From positions 186,001-250,000 of the forward strand of contig JAZDFQ010000045.1 of assembly GCA_043807765.1 (NCBI GenBank): a stretch of 64,000 nucleotides of DNA, read 5' to 3'. Position 1 is the first letter of the stretch. Each line of letters opens with the position of its first letter. Source of the DNA: Stygiobacter sp043807765. GTDB lineage: Bacteria > Bacteroidota > Ignavibacteria > Ignavibacteriales > Melioribacteraceae. The notes under the pieces were generated by a model. It had not been told where the DNA came from. It worked only from the letters and a program-made list of their open reading frames with translations, and did no database searches. Below are positions 45,588 through 54,840 of this stretch, piece by piece. A program made the translations under genes and the position numbers.

Positions 45588-45619
45588 CAAATTTACGCAT
45601 TAGCACCCCAATAATACAA
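45588..45619 (-). promoter_or_regulatory. Predicted lgt promoter
   Basis: TTGTA (45615-45619), 19-bp spacer, TAAATTTG (45588-45595). Supports the shorter lgt start. Confidence 0.5.
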
Positions 45620-45922
45620 TTAATTACTCTTTTATCTTAAATCTTAGATAGAACTACAGGAAATAAAGAAAGGCATTGTTATCTCTAGATTCAAAAAAAC
45701 ACCGGAAAGGTGAAAAAAGAAATCTGAGAGAAAAATTATGCTAAAAAGCTTAAAAACCGATAAAAGTAATCCGAAGTAAAGAAAAGTTAAGTAACCGAAT
45801 AGGAGTTCCATTAATATAAAAACTGGTAAGAAAATTCAAATTGGGGGAAGCAATAGATGAAGAATTTGGTAAGCCGGTTGGTAAAAAGAAGTTGCAAATT
45901 ATTGCCAAAAAGAAGGATTGGG

Positions 45923-46087
45923 CTATACAATAACAACAATTTATTGCAAATGCTGAAATTCATTGGTCTGCCCCAAGAAGATCACAACAAGTCGGTTAAA
46001 ACACTTAGCTATCAATTGCTAAAGATAGCCGGCAAAGTTTTTTTTCATGCAAGATATTTGATTGTTCAAATAACTGCCGTTAAATAA
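45923..46087 (+). pseudogene. C-terminal remnant of an IS1380-like transposase
   Basis: Residues LYNNNNLLQMLKFIGLP, then KTLSYQLLKIAGKVFFHARYL, resemble the end of IS1380-family transposases (NLL..F..LCLP...K.LRYRLL..P..VRHAR). No upstream transposase domains or inverted repeats remain in the surrounding ~800 bp, which otherwise holds only short broken frames. Assignment by pattern only. Confidence 0.4.
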
Positions 46088-46397
46088 TATAGCTATGTTT
46101 AAGGTTGCCTATTACCGGCTTAATAAGAATTACCAAAAAAAAAGAATCATATATTTTAAGCAGAAAACTGATGGAGAAAATCTCTATCCAATTTTGCAAA
46201 TAATAAACCCGTTTGAGATTAATTGCTGTTAAAGCACCGCCTCCTATAATTAAAAATCAGATATCTCCATACACTTCGTTTTGTGCTTCTCTTTTTAACT
46301 TTTTTTATTCTCTATGTCGGATTAGGGATAATAGATTTATTTATGATCGAACGAAAAGTTCTATTATATTTTAGTAGTGCAAGCAAAGGAAATATCT
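46088..46397. other. Intergenic stretch, no feature recognised
   Basis: AT-rich, no ORF with a ribosome site, no clear promoter boxes or hairpin except short A-runs. Confidence 0.5.
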
Positions 46398-46910
46398 ATG
46401 CGTCGCTATATAGTTTTAATGTTGGGATTTCTAATCACTCTTGTTTTTATTTCTTGTGATAAAGGAATAGAACCGCTGGAAGTAATTGGTCCATCCGGTT
46501 TTGAAGGCAAGGTTACATTCGAAGGTTCGTGGCCGGAAGGGATTAAGAGAACGCATCTAGTTGTTTTCAAAGAACCAATAAAAACAGTGGATGATTTCTT
46601 CTTACCCAACTTAAGCTTTGTTGTAGATTCAATCCCCTATGGAACCAAAGAGTTTAGCTACAACTCGATTGATAAACCGTTTAGTTCAATTTTTAAATTT
46701 GCAGCGGGCAATTACAAATATGTTGTAGTTGCTCAATCAAAAACCCCGGTGATTACTTTTAACCGTTCCGACTGGACCGTTGTTGGAGTTTATTGTGAAG
46801 GTGGAAACCAAGCCTTACCAAAGACAATGATTGTAAATCCGGGCAAGATTGCAAGCGATGTAAACATAAATGTGAGTTTTCAGAATCCTCCGCCGCAGCC
46901 ACCAATGTAA
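46398..46910 (+). CDS. Hypothetical lipoprotein of a TonB operon
   Basis: 170 aa from ATG 46398 (AAAGGAAAT upstream). Lipoprotein signal ending TLVFISC. The body has FEGKVTFEGSWPEGIKRTHLVVF and a Gly/Pro-rich C-terminus (NPPPQPPM). Co-directional with the TonB receptor, 55 nt upstream; probably its surface partner. Confidence 0.7.
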   Translation: MRRYIVLMLGFLITLVFISCDKGIEPLEVIGPSGFEGKVTFEGSWPEGIKRTHLVVFKEPIKTVDDFFLPNLSFVVDSIPYGTKEFSYNSIDKPFSSIFKFAAGNYKYVVVAQSKTPVITFNRSDWTVVGVYCEGGNQALPKTMIVNPGKIASDVNINVSFQNPPPQPPM

Positions 46911-46965
46911 GCAATTGAGAATTGCGAATTCAGAATGGAGAATTAAAAACTGAAATGGAACTCGA

Positions 46966-49134
46966 ATGAAAAAGTACTTTTTAATATTAGTCTTGATTCC
47001 TTTGTTGATTACGACTGCTCAAAGCGGAATTCTTTCCGGTAGAATTATCAACGAAAAAGCTGAGCCGGTGTTTGGCGCTAGTGTTGTTGTTGTCGGCACA
47101 TCTATAGGTACATCTGCAAATGAATTCGGAGTATTTGAGATACAAAACATTCCTATTGGAATTTACAGCATTCAAGTTTCCGCTATAAGTTATGAGAAGC
47201 AAACCATTACAAACTTACAGATAAGTGAATTTACCAAACCGTTAAATGTTATTCTAAAAGAAGCCTTAATTCAAACAGAGCAAATAATTATTAGCGCCGG
47301 TAAGTATGAACAGCGCGTACAAGATTTAACAGTTAGCACGGCTGTACTTCAGCCAGAGGTAATTAGTAAAAAGAATCACTTAACTTTTGATGAGCTTCTT
47401 CGCTATGTTCCGGGTATTCAAATGAATCTTGAGCAAGTCAGCATTCGCGGTTCAAGCGGATACAGCAAAGGAGCCGGCGCTAGAGTACTGGTGGCGCTAA
47501 ACGGATTACCAATGTACTCCGGCGATAACGGTGATATTGTCTGGGAAATGATTCCGGTTGCCGACATAGAACGAGTTGAAATCATCAAAGGTCCGGCAAG
47601 TTCTTTATATGGCTCAACAGCTATTGGCGGCGTCATCAACATTATCACTAAAGCAACCGTTAAAAAGCCAATTACAAATTTTAGAAGTTATGTTGGCGCC
47701 TACGATAAACCATCTCACGAGGTTTGGAATTGGAGCGGATCATACAGACAGTTTTACGGGGCTGAATTAACACATTCAAACTCTTACGAAAATCTGGGCT
47801 ACACTTTCTCTTTGAAGAAATTTGATAACGACAGCTACCGACAAAATGATTTTACAAAACGCTATCTCGGCTATATTAAACTCAACTATGATGTTAGCGA
47901 ACAAAACAAGCTGACATTCTTCGCCAATTATCTTTCCATGAATCGTGGGAATTTTCTTTATTGGAAAGATTCCCGTAACGCGCTTGTTCCAAAAGACGAA
48001 GACAACGGCAACACAGTAAAATCCAACAGAATATTTACCGGATTAATTTATCATCATCATTTTAGCGAAGTTCTTACAACAGAATTTAAAACCAGCTATT
48101 ATAGAACAAAATTTACCGGCTATGGTTTAGAAGAGACAACTTCTATTGCTGACTTGATGCGCGTCGAAGCACTTGCAAATTATAAAGCTTCAGATGAATT
48201 CTTGGTAACAGCCGGGATGGAACTCTCGCACGCTAATGTTGCTTCGAACATTTTCAAGAATCCAACATTCATGGGCGCCGCCGGATATGCTCAAACAGAG
48301 TATAAAGGAATTCCAAACTTGATCTTGACTGCCGGTTTGCGCTACGATTACATCAAGATGGATTCAACGAGTGGTAAAAATGCAGTTACACCACGCGCCG
48401 GATTAAATTACAAATTCACTAAGGATTTTATTTTACGCGCTTCAGTGGGAACCGGATTTCGGGCCCCTACTCCATCCGAAGTCTTCACGAGCACTGCTAT
48501 TGGAGGCGGCGTAAGCGTAATTGAGAATCCAAATCTCACTTACGAAACTAGTTTTTCCTTCGAAGTTGGGACTCATTACATGATGAAAGATGTTTCGCTT
48601 GACGCAGCTTTTTATCAAACCGAGTACAATAATTTTATCGAGCCCAACCTTACCAAAGAAGGCGACATACAATTCTTAAATATTTCCAAGGCGAGAATTC
48701 AAGGATTGGAATTAGTTGCCGATTGGAATCTGATTCCCTCCATGGTAACTTTTTCTACCGGTTATAATTATATGTGGTCGCGCGATATTGAAAAGAACAA
48801 ATCGATGAAGTACCGTCCGCGTAATACTGTTTACACAAACGTACGTTTTACGCCGGGACAATTTGAGATTGGCGTAGATTTCAGATACTGGAGTAAAGTA
48901 GAAGAGATTGATTTTGCATTAGCTGAGCCTCCATTAGCTTTAGTAGTTGATGGTGAACAGCGGGTTCCGGCATACATAACGGATGTGATGGTTGGCTACA
49001 ATTTCTTTATTATGAATATTCCGGCAAAAGTTTATCTGAACGCAAAAAACATCTTTAACTATAATTACGTAGAGTTTATCGGCAACTTAGCACCTATAAG
49101 AAACTACTCGCTTAGTTTTGAGCTGTTCTTCTAA
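46966..49134 (+). CDS. TonB-dependent outer-membrane receptor
   Basis: 722 aa. Signal peptide, carboxypeptidase-like Ig domain (SGRIINEKAEPVFGASVVVVGTS), plug (DELLRYVPGIQMN, VEIIKGPASSLYGSTAIGGVINIITK) and barrel ending ...YSLSFELFF. Imports a large ligand such as a siderophore, cobalamin or sugar. The ligand is not evident; no riboswitch or Fur-like box was seen upstream. Confidence 0.95.
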   Translation: MKKYFLILVLIPLLITTAQSGILSGRIINEKAEPVFGASVVVVGTSIGTSANEFGVFEIQNIPIGIYSIQVSAISYEKQTITNLQISEFTKPLNVILKEALIQTEQIIISAGKYEQRVQDLTVSTAVLQPEVISKKNHLTFDELLRYVPGIQMNLEQVSIRGSSGYSKGAGARVLVALNGLPMYSGDNGDIVWEMIPVADIERVEIIKGPASSLYGSTAIGGVINIITKATVKKPITNFRSYVGAYDKPSHEVWNWSGSYRQFYGAELTHSNSYENLGYTFSLKKFDNDSYRQNDFTKRYLGYIKLNYDVSEQNKLTFFANYLSMNRGNFLYWKDSRNALVPKDEDNGNTVKSNRIFTGLIYHHHFSEVLTTEFKTSYYRTKFTGYGLEETTSIADLMRVEALANYKASDEFLVTAGMELSHANVASNIFKNPTFMGAAGYAQTEYKGIPNLILTAGLRYDYIKMDSTSGKNAVTPRAGLNYKFTKDFILRASVGTGFRAPTPSEVFTSTAIGGGVSVIENPNLTYETSFSFEVGTHYMMKDVSLDAAFYQTEYNNFIEPNLTKEGDIQFLNISKARIQGLELVADWNLIPSMVTFSTGYNYMWSRDIEKNKSMKYRPRNTVYTNVRFTPGQFEIGVDFRYWSKVEEIDFALAEPPLALVVDGEQRVPAYITDVMVGYNFFIMNIPAKVYLNAKNIFNYNYVEFIGNLAPIRNYSLSFELFF

Positions 49135-49150
49135 ATAAAACGGAATACAA

Positions 49151-49483
49151 ATGGATTGGCAAAAAGAATTACCGGCAGCAATAACAATTTGTGACGTAGA
49201 TGGGAAAATCATTTATCTAAACGAAAAAGCTGCAGATGTTTTTAAAGATGACGGCGGGCATAAACTGCTTGGACAGAATTTGTTTTCATGTCACTCAAAC
49301 GAATCGAATGAAAAGATTAAGCAGATTATTGCAGAACAAAGACCAAACACTTATACAATAGAAAAGAATGGCAAAAAGAAGCTGATACATCAGACACCTT
49401 GGTTTGAAAACGGCGTACTAAAAGGCTTAGTGGAATTTTCTATTGAAATTCCTTTTGATATGCCGCATCATGTTCGCTCGTGA
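49151..49483 (+). CDS. Single PAS-domain protein
   Basis: 110 aa, one PAS fold (AITICDVDGKIIYLNEKAADVF, LLGQNLFSCHSNESNEKI, IHQTPWFENGVLKGLVEFSIEIP). Similar to stand-alone PAS proteins and DUF438 tails in this phylum. No kinase or output domain. 16 nt after the TonB receptor, so probably in the same operon. Confidence 0.85.
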   Translation: MDWQKELPAAITICDVDGKIIYLNEKAADVFKDDGGHKLLGQNLFSCHSNESNEKIKQIIAEQRPNTYTIEKNGKKKLIHQTPWFENGVLKGLVEFSIEIPFDMPHHVRS

Positions 49484-49495
49484 ACTAACCTAGCA

Positions 49496-49738
49496 CTAAT
49501 CTTGATCGTCCCGCTTAATCACTTCGACAGTAAAGTTTGAAGCCAGCGCGGCGATTGCTGCAACAGCAGCCATTATTGGCGCAAGCACAACGCCTATTAC
49601 ACCAAGTGTAACCGGAATTTCTATGTAAGTCCTTCCTTTTTCATCCTTGATGATAATTCTGCGAGCATTGCCTTCTTTAATCAGCTCTTCAATCCTTGCT
49701 AGAAGTTCTTTACCATTTATTTTGAATTCGGTTGCCAT
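49496..49738 (-). CDS. DUF4342-family protein
   Basis: 80 aa: GKELLARIEELIKEGNARRIIIKDEKGRTYIEIPVTLGVIGVVLAPIMAAVAAIAALASNFTVEVIK, where a ubiquitin-like half precedes a hydrophobic segment (52-68). Function unknown. Confidence 0.85.
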   Translation of the reverse strand: MATEFKINGKELLARIEELIKEGNARRIIIKDEKGRTYIEIPVTLGVIGVVLAPIMAAVAAIAALASNFTVEVIKRDDQD

Positions 49739-49818
49739 AGTTTTTTTCCACTTTCAATTTTAGATGAATGAAGAGCTTCGTTTGTTCCGCTGTAAAAAAA
49801 AATTAATGAATCTCCTTG

Positions 49819-49924
49819 CCGCAAGCAGCGAGGTATCTTGTCATGCCCGAATGTTTTTATCGGGCATCCATAAGTAATAGATTCCCGCTAAAAGCATGCG
49901 GGAATGACGCCGCAAGCGGCGGAG
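49819..49924. repeat. REP-like cluster with two hairpins between direct repeats
   Basis: Direct repeats CCGCAAGCAGCGAGG (49819-49833) and CCGCAAGCGGCGGAG (49910-49924) flank hairpins ATGCCCGA/TCGGGCAT (49843-49867) and ATTCCCGC/GCGGGAAT (49881-49905). More GC-rich than its surroundings; no ORF. Confidence 0.6.
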
Positions 49925-49954
49925 AATTTTACATGTATTGATTAAGAAAAAATA

Positions 49955-51109
49955 TTATACTTTTAAAAAAATCTTCTTTTTGTAGAATATCCACATTATC
50001 CCAAGCCAGAATAACACATAGCAAAGTGCCCATGCAAGCGAGGCATTAATCGGAGAGAAATTGGGCGTGAAAAACGTATTGTAAAGAAATGATTTAATGG
50101 AAACATTATCGCCGGCAGCATTTGTCCAGCTAATGCGAGACATCATCACACCGACCAATCCGGAAAGAACGTAAACTGTAATCGCGTTTGTTCCATATAC
50201 AACAAATGGTTTTGTCCACCATTTAACTTGTTTAATGTCGGCTAACCAATAACACATTGTAAAAACGTGCAGAGCCATTCCGGCAGTGAACACAACGTAT
50301 GAACTTGTCCACAGCGCTTTATTCAAAGGGAAATACATATCCCAAATAATACCAGTTATCAACGCTAGGTTTGCTGTAAAAAACATCCAGCCAATTTTCT
50401 GAAACTTATCCAATCCGCTTCTAAGAAAACTGCCAAGCAGCATACCAAATATGCCGGTCGATATTGCGGGAATTGTACTTAGCAAACCTTCAGGATCCCA
50501 AATTTTCGTTTGACGCCAGAGATGACCGGATAATATTTGATTATCTAGCCACGCAACTAAATTGGGTGCAATCTCTTTGTTTGTAACTTTATCAAGAATT
50601 GTTGGATGCGAAAGATCGGGGCTACCGATACCGGGAACTGGAATTAAAGTTACTAATGCCCAGTATATAAATAGAAATGCAGCTGATAAAACGGCTTGTG
50701 TCTTCCAACTTGTTTTAAGATAGATAAAAGATGCAAAGAAATATACAAGCGCAATTCTCTGAAGGACACCCGGGATGCGAATTGTAGTTAAGTTGTAAGT
50801 AGGAAATCCGGCAAGCGCAACACCAATTAGAAATATCATAACACTGCGTCTGAATATTTGCAGTATTAGTTTATTCTGATTGTCGCCCCTCTCTTTTCTT
50901 TTAGAAAGAGAAAGCGTTATTGCAACGCCGACAATGAAAAGGAAAAAAGGAAAAACTAAATCCGTAGGTGTGCATCCATTCCAAGAAGCATGTTCGAGAG
51001 CCGGATAAATATTTCCCCAGTCGCCCGGGTTGTTAACTAAAATCATTCCCGCAATTGTTAATCCGCGGAATATATCCAGAGACAGCAGACGGTCTGTTTT
51101 GTTTTCCAT
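49955..51109 (-). CDS. DUF5009/HGSNAT-like membrane acyltransferase
   Basis: 384 aa, ~10 membrane helices. The N-terminal LSLDIFRGLTIAGMILVNNPGDW and WNGCTPTDLVFPFFLFIVG segments define the family related to heparan-alpha-glucosaminide N-acetyltransferase. Members transfer acetyl groups across the membrane to sugars. Its neighbours are glycosidases, fitting a carbohydrate role. Confidence 0.85.
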   Translation of the reverse strand: MENKTDRLLSLDIFRGLTIAGMILVNNPGDWGNIYPALEHASWNGCTPTDLVFPFFLFIVGVAITLSLSKRKERGDNQNKLILQIFRRSVMIFLIGVALAGFPTYNLTTIRIPGVLQRIALVYFFASFIYLKTSWKTQAVLSAAFLFIYWALVTLIPVPGIGSPDLSHPTILDKVTNKEIAPNLVAWLDNQILSGHLWRQTKIWDPEGLLSTIPAISTGIFGMLLGSFLRSGLDKFQKIGWMFFTANLALITGIIWDMYFPLNKALWTSSYVVFTAGMALHVFTMCYWLADIKQVKWWTKPFVVYGTNAITVYVLSGLVGVMMSRISWTNAAGDNVSIKSFLYNTFFTPNFSPINASLAWALCYVLFWLGIMWIFYKKKIFLKV

Positions 51110-51180
51110 ACCCTTACCTTATCCGATTAGATTAAGGAAATACTTGGAATGTAATCCACCCTTAACTAAGAAAAAGAATT

Positions 51181-51396
51181 TTAAAGAAGCTGGGTGTTTT
51201 GTTCTTCATCCTTACCATCAATAGAGTTATAACTTATATTCTCTGTTGATTCGGAATCATGCGAATCTTCAAAACTAACCCGTAGTTCAGCAAAGTCACC
51301 TTCGCGAACTACCTTCAATTTAAAATCCCAATCGTTATATCTTCGAGGAGGATTTAATTTTATTTGTTCTTGGGGTTCAAGTGTTATTTGTAACAT
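51181..51396 (-). CDS. Small hypothetical protein
   Basis: 71 aa, polar, no signal (LEPQEQIKLNPPRRYNDWDFKLKVV). ATG with only a weak upstream AGAG. Could be spurious. Confidence 0.4.
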   Translation of the reverse strand: MLQITLEPQEQIKLNPPRRYNDWDFKLKVVREGDFAELRVSFEDSHDSESTENISYNSIDGKDEEQNTQLL

Positions 51397-51502
51397 TAAT
51401 CTCTAATTAAAAGTGTGGTGAGCTTTTAATTTATCTTGAGCCAACTTATTAAAAATGTTTTTTTATTCCTAATAAGAAAAAATATTTTTTACTTGGTAAT
51501 TG

Positions 51503-51518
51503 TTTTACCGTGGTAAAA
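51503..51518. promoter_or_regulatory. 16-bp inverted repeat
   Basis: TTTTACC-GT-GGTAAAA between the end of the glycosidase gene and the small hypothetical gene. Could be a weak hairpin or an operator. Confidence 0.3.
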
Positions 51519-51541
51519 GTCAACAAGAAAAATATTTTTTG

Positions 51542-54151
51542 CTAAAAAGTAATTTCAATCTTGTGTTTTACAAAAAATTTTTCATCTCCAATGTTTTTGA
51601 TAAAAAGTTTTTTGTTTTTGAACTCCGCACCGTTTACAGATTTAATCAACTCTCCGTTTTTAACTCCAAGCTCATAATTTATGTTTGGCTTTACTTCACA
51701 AAAGATTGTTAGTTTGTTTCCGCTGAGTTCTTGTGATAATATTTTTATACCCTCGTTGGTCGCACCAATTGGTGCTGATTGATCCATCATGAATATTGAA
51801 ACAGCCGGCTCATATTCAACATAAACTTTGGCATCACTTGTTAGGTCAAGTGTTATTTTTAATTGCTCTGGTTGACTATGACTCATCAGGCTTGAATTAA
51901 CGGCTCTGTTATTAACCTTTGCTGAAACGATTTTGGTTCCAAGAGGAAGTTCCGGTGAAAATTCAATTTGAATATTTTCTCCGCCAACTTTCTTAACCAT
52001 TAATTCCATGTATGCTTTTTCCAGTTTCAAATCAAAGTTCACAGTAGCAGAGTTGAGTTTAACGTTATTGACTTGCAAAAAGCCCCAATCTGCCGGAAGC
52101 TTTGGCGCAAAGGTGATTTTATTATTCAACGCATCAACATCTAAACCAATCAAGCCTCGTACCATTGGGAAAACATATCCGCTTACGCTAAATCCTTGAT
52201 TATGATAAGCTTCCCCAAGTTTTGTGTTGATCTCACCGGAAAAAACTTCCGGTAAAATTCCTAAACCGTAATCAAAAGAATGCTGTGCCGTGTTCTTTAC
52301 AGTTTCATAGCCTTGTAGGTTAAAGTGGGTAGCAAATTGCGCGGCCCCAATAAAGAAAGAAGTAAAAGGCCAGATTGTTCCATAATTATAATTTGTTGGC
52401 TCATACATGGAAGATTTACTGCTCAAGTTGCGAACACCCCAATCAGTAACCATATCGCTTTCGTTGAATTGTTTTACTGTACTTTCACTTCTCTTTGCAT
52501 CATACAAACCGAATAGAATTGGAGTTGCTGAGTATATATTTTTATCGCGCACTTGCTTTCCATCTTCAGCGGCGCCAAAACTGTAGAATTCTAAATCATC
52601 TATCCAGTAAATTCTTTCCAATGCTTGCTGAGCTTTTGTAAATGACTTATCGGCATCAACCTCAACCGCCTTATCGTTACAATATCTCGCCATAAGTTTA
52701 ACTTCTTTTATTGCTTGCGTCCATAAACTCTGAGTGTAATTATCATTAAATATTTTTACGAGTGAACCAAATTCCAAAACGCCCAGACCGGCACCACGTA
52801 AATCCATTAAACCATCACCATTACTGTCTTTGCTTTTACACCAGTTGTAAGCTTGAACAATTGATTTCCAACTTTGCTTAATGAATTCAACATCGCCGCT
52901 CTTTCTTAAGTAATCTCCCATAGCTACTATATACCAAGGTGTTGTATCTGCATGGTTATATCCGTAGTGATAATCATTCCACCAATCTATCAAACCGTCG
53001 CTTTGAGAAAGTTCATGAGACATTTTCCCAATGTCTGTTACTTTATCGGTTGGATTTTTTTTGCGAATCGGAAAATTTTCTTGTCGCTGCCATTTTTGTG
53101 TAAAAGCAAGAGCATCTTTTACAGTTGAATAATCTCCATATGTATTCATCGCAAGAGTATTTATGAACGCATCTCCGCCGAAGAACCATCCAAATCCCGG
53201 GCGACCGCCGCCGCCGCTTAATCCGTAACCGGCAACAAGTCCTTTACCGAGCGTTGTATTATCAACCATCAAATTATTCAAAGCAACTTTTCCAAATTCG
53301 AAAGCTTTATTTAGCTTTTGATTTGGCGTGATGATTTCAACAGTATTTTCTCTAAGGTTTTTATAGTAATTAAAATTAGCTCTGTAATACTTTTCGACAT
53401 TACTTGTTAAATCCTTATAAAGAGTTTTTACTGAATCATATTTACTTTTAATCGGAGAACCGGTGATTACGATCGGGGTATAACTATTCTTAGCATCACC
53501 CGGTTTTATATCCAACTTAAATTGAATTGGATTATCTGCAAACATGTGTGCGGGTGGAGCCGCCATTTGCTGAGCAACCGGTGAGCCGCATAGAAACAGC
53601 CCGCGCTGCTGAGATTCCGAAATCACATAAGCTTTAACGCCATCATCCCAATAGCTATACTGTCCGCCAATTCCCGCCGGCCATTGCGGCTGCATAACAG
53701 GCATAAAGCCGGGAACGATTGTTAGGGGTGTTGTTGTGTTAACATCAAGCAAGATTACTGCGGCCGGTTTATTGTGAGGAACAAAAATTATTTCTTTTAC
53801 TGTGAATGATTCGTAAACATAGGTGATTATTGTCGCTTCGGGAGTTACCGATATATCGCGAAGAATATCTTTAGCAAGAATTGGCTGCGTTGTTGTCCCC
53901 ACAAAAAACTGAATCTCGAAATTTCTTAATACCTTCCATGGCCATATCCACATTTCGAAAGAGCCGCTTTCAAATCCAAGCAATGCTGCTTTCTGCCCAA
54001 TCTTATCCATGTATTGATTCGGTTGAGCTGGACGTGTTAGTAAAAGGTCGTTTTCTTCAAGGACGAACTTTGGGATTAATCCTTGCTGGGCTACAATCAA
54101 GGATTGGCAAATGAAAATTAAAATGAGAACGCCGATTGAAAATCTTTTCAT
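51542..54151 (-). CDS. Secreted (alpha/alpha)6 glycoside hydrolase, debranching-enzyme-like
   Basis: 869 aa with a signal peptide (ends LIVAQ). N-terminal beta-sandwich (~25-265), then the helical barrel (LNKAFEFGKVALNNLMVD, GFGWFFGGDAFINTLAM, QSDGLIDWWNDYHYGYNHADTTPWY, SNGDGLMDLRGAG, GEAYHNQGFSVSGYVFPMVRGLIGLD). Fits amylo-1,6-glucosidase/GH15-like clans (GDE_C). Acts on exported or external alpha-glucan-type sugars. C-terminal ~150 residues beta-rich. Probably co-transcribed with the next two genes. Confidence 0.8.
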   Translation of the reverse strand: MKRFSIGVLILIFICQSLIVAQQGLIPKFVLEENDLLLTRPAQPNQYMDKIGQKAALLGFESGSFEMWIWPWKVLRNFEIQFFVGTTTQPILAKDILRDISVTPEATIITYVYESFTVKEIIFVPHNKPAAVILLDVNTTTPLTIVPGFMPVMQPQWPAGIGGQYSYWDDGVKAYVISESQQRGLFLCGSPVAQQMAAPPAHMFADNPIQFKLDIKPGDAKNSYTPIVITGSPIKSKYDSVKTLYKDLTSNVEKYYRANFNYYKNLRENTVEIITPNQKLNKAFEFGKVALNNLMVDNTTLGKGLVAGYGLSGGGGRPGFGWFFGGDAFINTLAMNTYGDYSTVKDALAFTQKWQRQENFPIRKKNPTDKVTDIGKMSHELSQSDGLIDWWNDYHYGYNHADTTPWYIVAMGDYLRKSGDVEFIKQSWKSIVQAYNWCKSKDSNGDGLMDLRGAGLGVLEFGSLVKIFNDNYTQSLWTQAIKEVKLMARYCNDKAVEVDADKSFTKAQQALERIYWIDDLEFYSFGAAEDGKQVRDKNIYSATPILFGLYDAKRSESTVKQFNESDMVTDWGVRNLSSKSSMYEPTNYNYGTIWPFTSFFIGAAQFATHFNLQGYETVKNTAQHSFDYGLGILPEVFSGEINTKLGEAYHNQGFSVSGYVFPMVRGLIGLDVDALNNKITFAPKLPADWGFLQVNNVKLNSATVNFDLKLEKAYMELMVKKVGGENIQIEFSPELPLGTKIVSAKVNNRAVNSSLMSHSQPEQLKITLDLTSDAKVYVEYEPAVSIFMMDQSAPIGATNEGIKILSQELSGNKLTIFCEVKPNINYELGVKNGELIKSVNGAEFKNKKLFIKNIGDEKFFVKHKIEITF

Positions 54152-54186
54152 TTGTAAGATTCTCCAGTTAAGAAATTTAAAATATA

Positions 54187-54750
54187 CTATTCGTCTAAGA
54201 ATTTTCTAAGTTCATCTCCACTAATAAAATACTTATCCCCAATCTTTTTCCCTTTAATCTTCTTTTTCTTTATCAAATTCAAAATGTCATCTTCTTTTAT
54301 CTGCAACTTATCGGCTATTTCTGATGAAGAGTAGATATCGAGCTCATTAAGTTCTTGGCGGTTGGCAATTATTTTCCCGCTCAAATTCACTTTGGAATTC
54401 TTCGGAACAAGATAGACGATGTAGTTAAAAGTTGGCGAGTTAGAATACTCTTTAGTTATTACTTCGAAAGGTTCAAAATCTTTATGTTGAACTTTAATTG
54501 AGACTGATTCTACGGAAAACTCTTCTTTGCTGTATTCTCCTAAAATTTTCACTTTTCCTAAAGTATCAGTAACGGCTGTAAAGAGTTTCTCTAAAGATCC
54601 TTCCAGCAGAAACTGTGTGGATTTATAAGTTACTTGCACCGAGACTGACGCCTTAGAAACCAATCTGTTATTAACATCTTTTATCCATATAGTCTGGGAA
54701 AATAAATTCTCCGCTAAAAACAGTGCAAGAAGCATGTACGTTAATTTCAT
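54187..54750 (-). CDS. Secreted protein with excisionase-type HTH at its C-terminus
   Basis: 187 aa. Signal peptide (MKLTYMLLALFLAENLFSQ), then a beta-domain (~22-130; IWIKDVNNRLVSKASVSVQV). The last ~50 residues (DIYSSSEIADKLQIKEDDI, then KGKKIGDKYFISGDELRKF) match the HTH_17 pattern of Xis/MerR-like proteins. An exported protein with such a fold is unusual; it may bind a surface ligand or DNA outside the cell. Between two glycosidases. Confidence 0.7.
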   Translation of the reverse strand: MKLTYMLLALFLAENLFSQTIWIKDVNNRLVSKASVSVQVTYKSTQFLLEGSLEKLFTAVTDTLGKVKILGEYSKEEFSVESVSIKVQHKDFEPFEVITKEYSNSPTFNYIVYLVPKNSKVNLSGKIIANRQELNELDIYSSSEIADKLQIKEDDILNLIKKKKIKGKKIGDKYFISGDELRKFLDE

Positions 54751-54840
54751 TTAAAAATCTCAATCAATTAATTCGACATTATTTTACATCTATTGTAGTT
54801 TATACATTACAGGACAAAACTACAATAAAATTTCCAAGAC

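Noticed and set aside
46088..46397. Cobalamin or other riboswitch before the TonB operon
   Set aside because: No conserved riboswitch core sequence was found.
51500..51712. Plus-strand frame opposite the glycosidase end
   Set aside because: Out-of-frame shadow of the minus-strand gene, with no family similarity.
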